Source of the DNA: a virus
Direction: 5' to 3' (one strand)
DNA: 37,175 nucleotides
IMG/VR virus record: IMGVR_UViG_3300048839_001283
Location: 1 to 37,175 of that record
Shown: piece after piece, positions 30,681-37,175 of the stretch
Position numbering within the stretch: the stretch's first letter is position 1
Layout: every line of letters starts with the position of its first letter
Translations under genes and position numbers: made by a program
Notes under the pieces: generated by a model
The model's database searches: none
Told to the model about the DNA's origin: nothing
The model's input: the letters and a program-made list of their open reading frames with translations, nothing else

Positions 30681-31607
30681 ATGACTGTGGTTACGGTTCA
30701 ATCTGAAGGGGGCTTCTGGGTGGATTCCGAACATCGGCGCGCAGTCGTCGTGGCAGTGGGGATGCTGTTGCCATGTGCAATCGTGATCGCTGCAGTCGAA
30801 GCCGCTTTGCGGTTGGTGGAGTTGACAACGCCGCAACCACCGCCCACGCGGCAGATCGAAACCATGTTCGGAGGAGGCACGTCGTCAAGCCACTTCGGCA
30901 TTGAACACCACCATGACCGCTCCGGCTACCGTTCTGATTCGGCAAAGTGGCCTAAGCGATGCGACGTGCTTTGCGTCGGCGACAGCTACACCTACGGGTT
31001 CGCTGTCGCGGCCGGGGAGGCTTGGCCGGCTCAACTAGCGGTATTGACCGGCCTGCGGGTCATCAACGCTGGCAGGTGCGGCGACGACGGGCAGGAGATC
31101 GTGGACAACGTGGCGGCACTTGTGCCCCGCCTGCGTCCCCGCGTTCTGGTTTACGCGATCTGCCCGAATGACCACATGCAGCCGGGATCGCCGGACATCG
31201 CGGCCCCGGTCGTGCCAGTCGAGTGTGGGTACTGGGCCATCGGTCGCCTGATCGGGCGGGCGACGCGGCCCGACTACATCACCATGCTGCGGCGGGCGTT
31301 GCCCGGTGATCTGCCGTCGTACCGGCGCCAGATGGCCGAGATGGCCAGGGTCTGCCGCGCCAACGGCACCCGCATCGTGGCCGTGCCGCTGGTCAACCTG
31401 CCGGGTCGGGCTGATCTGCGGGCAATCTCCGAAGCACTGGCCGACGCCTGCCGCGAGGTTGGCATGGAAGTGATGCCGACCGTGCAACCGCGCAGCGCCA
31501 TGGTGGCGAACCGCTGGGACTGGCACCCGTCGCCGGAGTTTCATCGCTTGACCGCTGAGACTGTGCACGACCACCTGTGGGGAGAAGCCGATGGCTCTGT
31601 ACGATGA
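30681..31607 (+). CDS. SGNH/GDSL hydrolase with N-terminal membrane anchor
   Basis: A 308-residue protein with a membrane segment at about residues 20-44. The hydrolase blocks are VLCVGDSYTYGF (G100, D101, S102), INAGRCGDD (G131), YAICPND (N163) and WDWHPS (D280, H282). These are the four SGNH catalytic blocks: Ser nucleophile, oxyanion Gly and Asn, Asp-His. Family members remove acetyl or acyl groups from polysaccharides or lipids. In a tail cassette, next to a LamG-like protein, it could deacetylate the host surface during entry or modify it in the lysogen. Its end overlaps the LamG gene by 17 bases. Confidence 0.85.
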   Translation: MTVVTVQSEGGFWVDSEHRRAVVVAVGMLLPCAIVIAAVEAALRLVELTTPQPPPTRQIETMFGGGTSSSHFGIEHHHDRSGYRSDSAKWPKRCDVLCVGDSYTYGFAVAAGEAWPAQLAVLTGLRVINAGRCGDDGQEIVDNVAALVPRLRPRVLVYAICPNDHMQPGSPDIAAPVVPVECGYWAIGRLIGRATRPDYITMLRRALPGDLPSYRRQMAEMARVCRANGTRIVAVPLVNLPGRADLRAISEALADACREVGMEVMPTVQPRSAMVANRWDWHPSPEFHRLTAETVHDHLWGEADGSVR

Positions 31608-32340
31608 CCTGGAGCTGTACGCTCCCCTCAAGACCGACGCGAAGGTGTACGACGCCATCGGCGGCTCTGAACTGGAAACGCTGTCGGAGGCGAACAGTTC
31701 CATTTCCTTCACGACCGACGGCGACCTGGGCGACTGCGCGGACTTCGACGGCTCGGTCTATCTCTACGCCGCATCCGTCAAAGGTCCAACGGGCGACGGC
31801 GCTCGGACCATCTCCTGCTGGATAAAGACGAGCAGCGGAAGTTACCACGGACTCATTTCGTGGGGCGAAGGCGGCGGCGCTGGCGAGTGGTGCGAGTTCA
31901 TGTTGTCGAGCGGCGGCGGCGGCGCGCTGGCCTTCGAGCCTGGTTATGAGGTCCATTCGACCGGCAGCATCGGCGCGAACGATGGCGACATGCACCACTG
32001 CGTGATGACTGTCGGCGCGGGCGAGACGGCTGGCGACGTGAAGATCTATCTCGACGGCGTGGAACAGTTCCCCTATGGCGGGTCGGCAACCATCAACACC
32101 GGCACGTCCCCGCCCCTGAAAATCGGTGCAAAGTCGGCGGGATCAGCCCAGTATTACGGCCTGATGGCCGACGTGAAAATCTGGTCCCGCCAGTTGTCTG
32201 GCACCGAGGTCGGAGACCTGTTCACCGCCGGTGTCAACCCGGCTGGCGGCGGCGGGGGCGACCCATCACGCGCTCTCGGACCTCTTTTCACCAAGACGGA
32301 TCGCTCCGCCGCATTGTGGCCGGCGGAAGCAATGGATTGA
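31591..32340 (+). CDS. LamG/concanavalin A-like tail protein
   Basis: A 249-residue protein. The pattern TISCWIKTSSGSYHGLISWG, MHHCVMTVGAGETAGDVKIY, LDGVEQFPYGG and GLMADVKIWSRQLSGTEVGD is the LamG-type jelly roll, with W(I/V)K, H...V and LDG motifs. Such domains bind carbohydrates on fibres. A Gly-rich linker (GGGGGD) precedes a short end. GGGGAG stands six bases before the ATG. It is translationally linked to the SGNH gene. Confidence 0.85.
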   Translation: MALYDDLELYAPLKTDAKVYDAIGGSELETLSEANSSISFTTDGDLGDCADFDGSVYLYAASVKGPTGDGARTISCWIKTSSGSYHGLISWGEGGGAGEWCEFMLSSGGGGALAFEPGYEVHSTGSIGANDGDMHHCVMTVGAGETAGDVKIYLDGVEQFPYGGSATINTGTSPPLKIGAKSAGSAQYYGLMADVKIWSRQLSGTEVGDLFTAGVNPAGGGGGDPSRALGPLFTKTDRSAALWPAEAMD

Positions 32341-32374
32341 GCAACCCCCCCCTATCCAAGGAAGGAACATCATC

Positions 32375-32824
32375 ATGGCAGGAAATCGATTCAGTGTGAA
32401 CTCCGGGGAAATCTCCTCCGGGACGGCGGCCAAGACGCTGCTGCAAGTCGTGGCGGCGTCCAACGTCCCGGTGAAGATCAGCCGGTTCCACGTCAGCACC
32501 AAGGGCACCAGCTCCAGCGCCTCGCCGCTGAAGTGCCGCGTCATCCGCCAATCCGACGCCGGCACGATGTCCGCGGCCACGCCTAAGAAGCTCGACCCCG
32601 GTCGGGATGAGACGCTGCAGGTCACGGCCCAGAAGAACGCGACGGCCGAACCGACCCCCACCGACGAACTGTTCGTGTTTGAGGTCCACCCTCAGGGAGG
32701 TGGTCACACGGAGCAGACGCGCTTCGGCGAGGAGGTCATCGTGCCCGGCGGCGGCAGAATCGCCATCGAGGTCACCGCAGCGGCTGACGTGACCGTCGTC
32801 GCCGACATCCACGGCGAGGAGTGA
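32375..32824 (+). CDS. Small beta-rich virion protein
   Basis: A 149-residue protein (MAGNRFSVNSGEISSGTAAK, VKISRFHVSTKGTSSSASPL, GGRIAIEVTAAADVTVVADI). An alternating strand pattern fits a small beta-sandwich as found in decoration proteins or fibre bases. A strong AAGGAAGGAA ribosome site suggests high expression. It lies between the LamG-like and fibre genes. Confidence 0.6.
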   Translation: MAGNRFSVNSGEISSGTAAKTLLQVVAASNVPVKISRFHVSTKGTSSSASPLKCRVIRQSDAGTMSAATPKKLDPGRDETLQVTAQKNATAEPTPTDELFVFEVHPQGGGHTEQTRFGEEVIVPGGGRIAIEVTAAADVTVVADIHGEE

Positions 32825-32835
32825 TTGGCTGAGCC

Positions 32836-35019
32836 ATGGCGACCTGGTCCAATGAGATCGTGGCATCGACGGGCGACGTCGGTCAGCAGGCATCGCTGGC
32901 CGACGTCGCTGGTCGTCCCGTGATCGCTTACCACGACCGCGACAACGCAGCGCTGCGGTGCGCGCGGTGGACCGGGGCAACGTGGGCTGATGATCTGATC
33001 AGTGCAGACTGGTACGCGGTCGGTCTGAACAGCCGGCGGGTTGCAGCATTCGCGCTCCATGGCCAGCCGGCGATCGCGTTCATGCACCCGAGCGGGAAGG
33101 TTCGGCTGGCAGAGTTCAACGGATCGTCCTGGTCCACCTCGGACGTGATCTCGATGACGGCCGTCGCGGTGGCGGCAGTCGAGCACGACGGCGATGCCGC
33201 CGTCGCCGTGCAGTCCCAATCGACCACCACCTCGGTGGTGCGGCGCGTCAGCGGAAACTGGATTGCCACGCAGATCGAAGCCGTCGGAGGCGCAGGGACG
33301 CCCGGCGTCAGCATCGCCGTCGTGGGGGGGAAGTTGTGTCTGGCCTACCGGGACGGCTCCGCTCTGGACCTGAGGTTTGCGCGGCTCGACGGGACCTGGT
33401 CCACGCAGACTGTGTATTCTCTCGATGACACCGGCCGGTCACCATCCCTGACGGACTACGGCGGCAACCCATTCATCGCGTTTGGCCACATCCCCAGCGT
33501 GGGATCAGCGTCGATCGCTGCGGCCATCTTCAACGGATCGAGCTGGGTAATCACGACGGTGGCGGCGGTCACCAGCACGATCCCAGAGTTCGGGCCATCA
33601 GCGTTGGTGGTGGCGTTCGTTCCACGGGTTGCGTTCTACGACGGCCAATTCGCGTCGTGGAACGGGTCGTCCTGGGACATCGAGACATTCGACGACGACG
33701 GCGATCGATGGGTCAGCGGCGTCAATTTAGACGGGGATGCAGCGGTCGCTGCCTACGATCAGATCGCGGACGACCTCCGCTACTCACTGGCAACGTTTAC
33801 CGAACGGCGCCTCCCCGCAACGTTCAGCCAATCCACTTCAGGCGACTCCGTTCCGCCGGCCTGTCGGGTTCCGGGCGCCGTGTCGATCAGCCGCACGATG
33901 CCGGCCCGGCCGAGTGTCGAGGACATCGAGGCGGAGGCCAGCCGCGTCGGCCACGTGCAGCGGTCACGCCGCAGTGTGACCGTCATGCCGCCGCTCAGCG
34001 CAGTGGGGCACAGCGCCGCACTGTTCGCCGGTCGGCGCGGCATCGTAGTGCCAGGCGACTCCGTTCCGCCAGCCTGCCGGGCGCCGGGCGCCGTGTCGAT
34101 CAGCCGCACGATGCCGGCCCGGCCGAGTGTCGAGGACATCGAGGCGGAGGCCAGCCGCGTCGGCCACGTGCAGCGGTCACGCCGCAGTGTGACCGTCATG
34201 CCGCCGCTGGGCCCTGCATCGCTGTCCACCGAGTTGTTCGCAGGCCGGCGGAGCACATTGGTCGTCGGAGATTCTGTCCCGCCTGCGCACCGCGCGCCGA
34301 TGGCCGGCTCGCGCACGGTGCTGCCGTTGGCAGCGGTACGAGTTCCGCTGCATCAGCCATGGACGCGTGTCTACGTCGTGCCAGGGGTGTCCATCCCGCC
34401 GTCGGCAATCGCGCCCATGGCCGGATCCATCACCAGGCAGAAGCCGACTCGGCCGTTTGCCGGCTACGAGGTCATGGTCGCTGCGGCCAAGGCCGGGTCC
34501 GGCGAACGTTTCGACGTGCCAGCGCCAACCGCTCAGACGGTCATCACGGGAACAGCAGACAGCCGCCAGTGGGCATCGGTGAAGGCCCGCCAGCGCCACG
34601 GGATCGTGGACATCGAGCCGCACCGGCCGGTTCTGGTCGCCTTCGACGGCGACGGCAACCTGCTGGATCCGGTGCCCAACGCGCCGCGCGGCATCGTGCT
34701 GACACAGGCTGCCGGCGTGGTCACGGTGAGCTGGCAGTACTCGTCGAGCGGCGAGATGGTGGCGGTGGGGACATTCGCGATCTACCAGGCCGTGGACGGC
34801 GATGTTGTGTACGACACGCCAGTCGCGACCGTCACTGCCAGCGGACGCCGCGCCTACAGCCGATCGCTCGGCACGTTCGACAATGGGGCCGTCGTCAAGG
34901 TCGCGGTGAGGGCCCGCGACGCCGACGGCAACGAAGAGCAGAACACTGTGGTGGCGACGCTCACCGTCGCGACCACGCAGCCAGGAGCACCGGCGTCCAT
35001 CGCCGTGACAGTGCTGTGA
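32836..35019 (+). CDS. Tail fibre with beta-propeller-like, repeat and FN3-like parts
   Basis: A 727-residue protein. Residues about 1-330 show repeated blades (LCLAYRDGSALDLRFARLDG, PFIAFGHIPSVGSASIAAAI) like a sialidase-type beta-propeller. Residues about 336-477 are two nearly identical 71-residue repeats, followed by a divergent third copy (to about 545). A fibronectin-type III-like segment (about 620-720, GIVLTQAAGVVTVSWQYSSS) ends the chain. These are receptor-recognition features. The repeat is likely to vary in copy number. Confidence 0.75.
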   Translation: MATWSNEIVASTGDVGQQASLADVAGRPVIAYHDRDNAALRCARWTGATWADDLISADWYAVGLNSRRVAAFALHGQPAIAFMHPSGKVRLAEFNGSSWSTSDVISMTAVAVAAVEHDGDAAVAVQSQSTTTSVVRRVSGNWIATQIEAVGGAGTPGVSIAVVGGKLCLAYRDGSALDLRFARLDGTWSTQTVYSLDDTGRSPSLTDYGGNPFIAFGHIPSVGSASIAAAIFNGSSWVITTVAAVTSTIPEFGPSALVVAFVPRVAFYDGQFASWNGSSWDIETFDDDGDRWVSGVNLDGDAAVAAYDQIADDLRYSLATFTERRLPATFSQSTSGDSVPPACRVPGAVSISRTMPARPSVEDIEAEASRVGHVQRSRRSVTVMPPLSAVGHSAALFAGRRGIVVPGDSVPPACRAPGAVSISRTMPARPSVEDIEAEASRVGHVQRSRRSVTVMPPLGPASLSTELFAGRRSTLVVGDSVPPAHRAPMAGSRTVLPLAAVRVPLHQPWTRVYVVPGVSIPPSAIAPMAGSITRQKPTRPFAGYEVMVAAAKAGSGERFDVPAPTAQTVITGTADSRQWASVKARQRHGIVDIEPHRPVLVAFDGDGNLLDPVPNAPRGIVLTQAAGVVTVSWQYSSSGEMVAVGTFAIYQAVDGDVVYDTPVATVTASGRRAYSRSLGTFDNGAVVKVAVRARDADGNEEQNTVVATLTVATTQPGAPASIAVTVL
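33841..34266 (+). repeat. 213-bp tandem duplication in the fibre gene
   Basis: Units 33841-34053 and 34054-34266 both begin GGCGACTCCGTTCCGCC. More than 100 bases (about 33892-33999 and 34105-34212) appear identical or nearly so. A third diverged start (GDSVPPAHRAP) follows. Near identity shows a recent duplication by slippage or unequal exchange. Confidence 0.85.
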
Positions 35020-35507
35020 GGCAGGGACCACTGGACAATTTGCGTGCGGATCTGCGGGCTGACAGCGCCCTGCAGCGGCAGTCCCGCGTCGGGGGAATCG
35101 CTGAGCTGGTGCCGTCAGGCGATCGCTTTCTGGCCCGGCTCACAGCGTCCGCGTTGCAGGCCGGGCACGACGCCCGCTGGGATTACACCTTCGAGGAGAT
35201 CAGTCTGCAGGGCGACGGCACGGTTGCCGTGATCGCGGCTGGGCGCACAGGGACCGCCATCAACCTGGACGAACTGGCTCACATCGCCGAGCCGTCATCG
35301 GGGACGGCGTGGTACGTCTGGGGTGTAAACGCTCATTCTGGCACCTACCCGGCTGGCTTTCGCCCCCGCCCCGTCGCCGGCGGCGGCACGTCGGGTACGC
35401 ACAAGGTCAACGCGATCGTCGAGATCACCGCTCGCATCGGCCCGGACGGCGAGCAGTTCTATACGTTGTCCGGCCAGGGCAGCCACGACGGGAGCTGCGA
35501 CCTATGA
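35016..35507 (+). CDS. Fibre-associated protein
   Basis: A 163-residue protein read from GTG 35016, overlapping the fibre stop (GTGA); TTG 35043 is an alternative. It contains LRADLRADSALQRQSRVGGI, FLARLTASALQAGHDARWDY and TWYVWG-like beta sequence. It may attach to or chaperone the fibre. The upstream part of its long open frame is only the shadow of the fibre gene. Confidence 0.6.
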   Translation: MRQGPLDNLRADLRADSALQRQSRVGGIAELVPSGDRFLARLTASALQAGHDARWDYTFEEISLQGDGTVAVIAAGRTGTAINLDELAHIAEPSSGTAWYVWGVNAHSGTYPAGFRPRPVAGGGTSGTHKVNAIVEITARIGPDGEQFYTLSGQGSHDGSCDL

Positions 35508-36301
35508 GCTTCCATCGCGCCTGCTGCTGTGATCGCTGGTGGCTGAGGCTGTACCGTTGTCCGGTCAGCTCTCTGTGGCCGTCCGCCGGGGCCGAGCACT
35601 ACGTCGTGCGGGCCTCCCAGCCGACGCTGCCGGGCGAATTCGCGGTCTATGGCGGGTTCAACTGGCTCGTGTCCGTCGAGCAGAAGGCGACGCCGCCGGC
35701 GTGGGTGTCTTCGGCCACGCAGATCGACTGGAGCGACATCACTTGGACGGACTCTCTGCCTCCGACCAGCGTCACGCTGATTTTCGCGGGCATGACGGCG
35801 TGCTGCCATCCAATCATCGATGGCAGCACGCCCACGGGCGAGTGGCGGCACCCGGCGGCGGTGCCGAACGGAGTGTTTGGCCAGCTGTTCGGAATCGGTG
35901 CCAACCGCTGTTCCGCCAACATCGCGGCGTCAGTGCCTGCCGACATTGCAAACAACCTGCTTCGCTGTGCGGTCGGCTGCGTCACGGTGATCGGCAATGA
36001 CGGCGAGGACCAATGGAACACGTCCTGCGAGATCGTCCTGGACGATCAGCTCGCATGGCGAGCTCGGGGAATCGTGATGACGAGCAGGGGCACATCGGTG
36101 CCGGCGCCGGGCATCGGCCTGATGCCGGTGTTCTGGTACGAGGGATCGCTAGCCGACGGCGAGAGCGGAGCCAATCAGGGCGGATGTGATGTCCGGCCGG
36201 CAGACTGGTTCGGCGTCGGGTTTTTCCAGAACAACTACGACGCTGGCGTGCGAGGCCTGTTTACAGGCGGCAGTGTCACTGTCGCGATGGGGTTCGCGTG
36301 A
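35504..36301 (+). CDS. Cys/Trp-rich distal tail protein, unknown function
   Basis: A 265-residue protein. The N-terminus (MSFHRACCCDRWWLRLYRCP) is rich in Cys and Trp, then beta-rich sequence follows (YVVRASQPTLPGEFAVYGGF, TQIDWSDITWTDSLPPTSVT, YEGSLADGESGANQGGCDVR). It starts in the previous stop (ATGA). Eight or more cysteines suggest disulfides or metal binding, as in some fibre-tip proteins. Confidence 0.6.
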   Translation: MSFHRACCCDRWWLRLYRCPVSSLWPSAGAEHYVVRASQPTLPGEFAVYGGFNWLVSVEQKATPPAWVSSATQIDWSDITWTDSLPPTSVTLIFAGMTACCHPIIDGSTPTGEWRHPAAVPNGVFGQLFGIGANRCSANIAASVPADIANNLLRCAVGCVTVIGNDGEDQWNTSCEIVLDDQLAWRARGIVMTSRGTSVPAPGIGLMPVFWYEGSLADGESGANQGGCDVRPADWFGVGFFQNNYDAGVRGLFTGGSVTVAMGFA

Positions 36302-36570
36302 TGGCGATGGCGTTGTCCATGCTGCCGATGCCCGATGGTGGCCTGCTGGTTCGCGGTGAGACCGCGCTGGGCCGCTTCGAGTTCCGCACTGATGGGCAAG
36401 GCAGGTTTCCCGCCGGGCAGGTGGAGCGGCTGGCCCCGATGCAGGAGCCATCGCCACCAGCGCGGACGACGGCGGCACGCCCGTGCAGCGGCTGCGGCGG
36501 CGCGAGGTACGACCCCAGACATTACAACCGGCCTGGCGGCTCTGACGAGCTGGTCCAGGACATTGGATGA
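36301..36570 (+). CDS. Small protein with CSGCGG motif, last late gene
   Basis: An 89-residue protein. The start MAMALSMLPMPDGGLLVRGE is followed by GRFEFRTDGQGRFPAGQ and a Pro-rich end with CSGCGGARYDP. Start codons overlap the previous stop (TGATG). The CxxCG pair could bind metal. Its function is unknown, perhaps a fibre assembly aid. Confidence 0.5.
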   Translation: MAMALSMLPMPDGGLLVRGETALGRFEFRTDGQGRFPAGQVERLAPMQEPSPPARTTAARPCSGCGGARYDPRHYNRPGGSDELVQDIG

Positions 36571-36719
36571 GCACGCCCAGGTGGTCGGATCGGCCGGCCA
36601 TCCAAGGGTGTTCGAGGGTTCTTTGACAAGTGATCGACGACCCCCTGAAGCCAGCGGCCGGCAGACGCCGGACCCGGTAATCCCCGCTGGCAGGCCCTCG
36701 CGGCCGGGGGAGAGCATAC

Positions 36720-36741
36720 AAGCGTGGTACCGGCCACGCTT
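36720..36741. terminator. Hairpin near the right end
   Basis: AAGCGTGG (36720-36727) and CCACGCTT (36734-36741) form a perfect 8-bp stem around TACCGG, 19 bases before the inner right-end site. It may stop late transcription before the phage end. The 36571-36759 stretch shows no gene I would defend. Confidence 0.45.
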
Positions 36742-36759
36742 ATCTAGTGCGCCGATAGC

Positions 36760-36793
36760 GAATCCCATATCCGCGCCGCAAATCCCATTTTGA
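36760..36793 (-). promoter_or_regulatory. Right-end transposase-binding sites
   Basis: The outer site, read on the minus strand, is TCAAAATGGGATTT (36780-36793), identical to the site at 134-147. The inner site, GGATATGGGATTC (36760-36772), is 20 bases inward. The outer one sits a single base from the proposed right terminus. Together they match the R1/R2 layout of Mu-type ends. Confidence 0.75.
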
Positions 36794-36794
36794 G

Positions 36795-36799
36795 CGCCG
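36795..36799. repeat. Target-site duplication, right copy (CGCCG)
   Basis: This is the second copy of the 5-bp repeat described at 22-26. The host frame resumes in the following codon, GAC at 36800. Confidence 0.7.
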
Positions 36800-37027
36800 G
36801 ACTACGCGCGCGAAGTGAAGGTGGCGCTGGCGGGGATGACGGCGAAGAAGGTCGCGTCGGCGGAGGTTCTGACCGGCACGGACCCGAAAATGGCCAACAG
36901 TTTCGAAGAACCGGACAAACTGGTCCCGACGGGATTCGAACCTGTCACGGTGTCGAAGAGCGGCGACGCCGTGACGATGAAACTGCCCGCCATGGCTTTC
37001 GCGGCGGTGTCGGTGCAACTGGGGTGA
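36795..37027 (+). pseudogene. Host alpha-L-arabinofuranosidase-like C-terminus, split by the prophage
   Basis: From 36800 the frame reads DYAREVKVALAGMTAKKVAS, then AEVLTGTDPKMANSFEEPDK and ends LPAMAFAAVSVQLG with TGA at 37025. The VLTG.D....NSFE.PDK... pattern with an LPA.S/AV....L end is that of GH51 arabinofuranosidase C-terminal beta domains. These enzymes release arabinose from plant polysaccharides. The gene is interrupted roughly 75 residues before its end, so the chromosomal copy is probably inactive or altered. Confidence 0.7.
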
Positions 37028-37175
37028 GGCGGACGGGTGGGCAACGTCGAAGCACGGCCCGGCGGAGCTGCGAACACCAATGAATCGTAAACTGTGTCGG
37101 CGGGCAGTGTCCGTGAATGGCGTGCCGCAGGGGCTGCACTGGGGACATCAACCGCCGCGCGGCAGCGAGCGATTC
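37028..37175. other. Host DNA after the split gene
   Basis: About 150 bases follow the host stop. A plus-strand ATG at 37080 opens a frame that runs off the window (32 codons), but it lacks a convincing ribosome site. I see no terminator, repeat or RNA gene here. Confidence 0.4.

Larger units (their letters stand above)
27..36794. mobile_element. Complete Mu-like transposable prophage (about 36.8 kb)
   Basis: The element carries a DDE transposase, its AAA+ partner and a full set of head, tail and packaging genes. Related end repeats lie in opposite orientation at its two borders, and a 5-bp duplication flanks it, as expected for Mu-type transposition. Exact excision restores the host reading frame. 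No major structural gene looks broken, so it could be functional, although that cannot be shown from sequence. Early genes run leftward and late genes rightward from a central control region. Head genes are of HK97 type (prohead protease, major capsid) with a portal-MuF fusion. Terminase and the small genes before it follow the order of Mu gp25-gp28. Confidence 0.9.

Noticed and set aside
33657-35015. Plus-strand frame overlapping the tail fibre
   Set aside because: Only its last part, from 35016, has protein-like composition. The rest is an Arg-rich shadow of the fibre gene.
28-36803. Alternative borders at GGCGCTCAA on both ends (33 and 36798)
   Set aside because: The shared nonamer is attractive, but those borders give no matching target duplication and break the host reading frame.
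1-37175. tRNA or rRNA genes
   Set aside because: I saw no tRNA-like cloverleaf with a CCA end or T-loop consensus, and no rRNA-like stretch.

Overview
The window is dominated by one complete Mu-type transposable prophage, from about 27 to 36794, inserted near the 3' end of a bacterial gene that looks like an alpha-L-arabinofuranosidase (GH51-type C-terminus). A 5-bp direct repeat (CGCCG at 22-26 and 36795-36799) flanks it. Removing the prophage plus one repeat copy rejoins the host reading frame exactly (...REYPLPPDYAREVKV...). The DNA is GC-rich. The host gene type and the dispersed CACAGAG-type repeats suggest a plant-polysaccharide-degrading bacterium, perhaps a planctomycete (Phycisphaerae-like); that is an inference, since no rRNA or other taxonomic marker is present.

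Left module, 381-8526, minus strand: fourteen genes, nearly all with overlapping stop/start codons, run towards the left end. They are an HTH protein, small phage proteins, two zinc-ribbon proteins, a small membrane protein, a MuA-like DDE transposase, a MuB-like AAA+ ATPase, an unknown protein, an ASCH-domain protein, a short helical protein, a GemA-like protein and a possible winged-helix protein. Transposase-site-like repeats (consensus TCAAAATGGGATTT) lie at both ends. The early operon points outward from the centre rather than inward from the left end as in Mu; this recalls BcepMu.

Central region, 8527-13078: a control and accessory zone of lower GC and less regular codon use. It holds an ambiguous pair of antisense ORFs, a hairpin-rich stretch, a ribbon-helix-helix-like protein, a membrane-anchored ankyrin protein, an antisense HEAVH zinc peptidase, two coupled membrane proteins and a HicB-like/possible HicA-like pair with a promoter and operator-like dyad. 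No textbook repressor is recognisable.

Late module, 13095-36570, plus strand: a promoter and structured leader precede a tape-measure gene that is far from the other tail genes. Then come lysis-type genes (a holin-lipoprotein fusion and a DUF2730-like protein), Mu gp26- and gp27-like proteins, terminase large subunit, a portal-MuF fusion, HK97-type prohead protease and major capsid protein, a head accessory protein, a DUF115-like protein, connectors and tail proteins, a large hub-like protein, an SGNH hydrolase, a LamG-like protein, a repeat-containing fibre and distal proteins. No sheath is seen, so the virion is probably a siphovirus with Mu-type transposition and an HK97-type head.

Six CACAGAG-type repeats occur inside the phage as three inverted pairs, bracketing about 50 bp, 4.3 kb and 163 bp.
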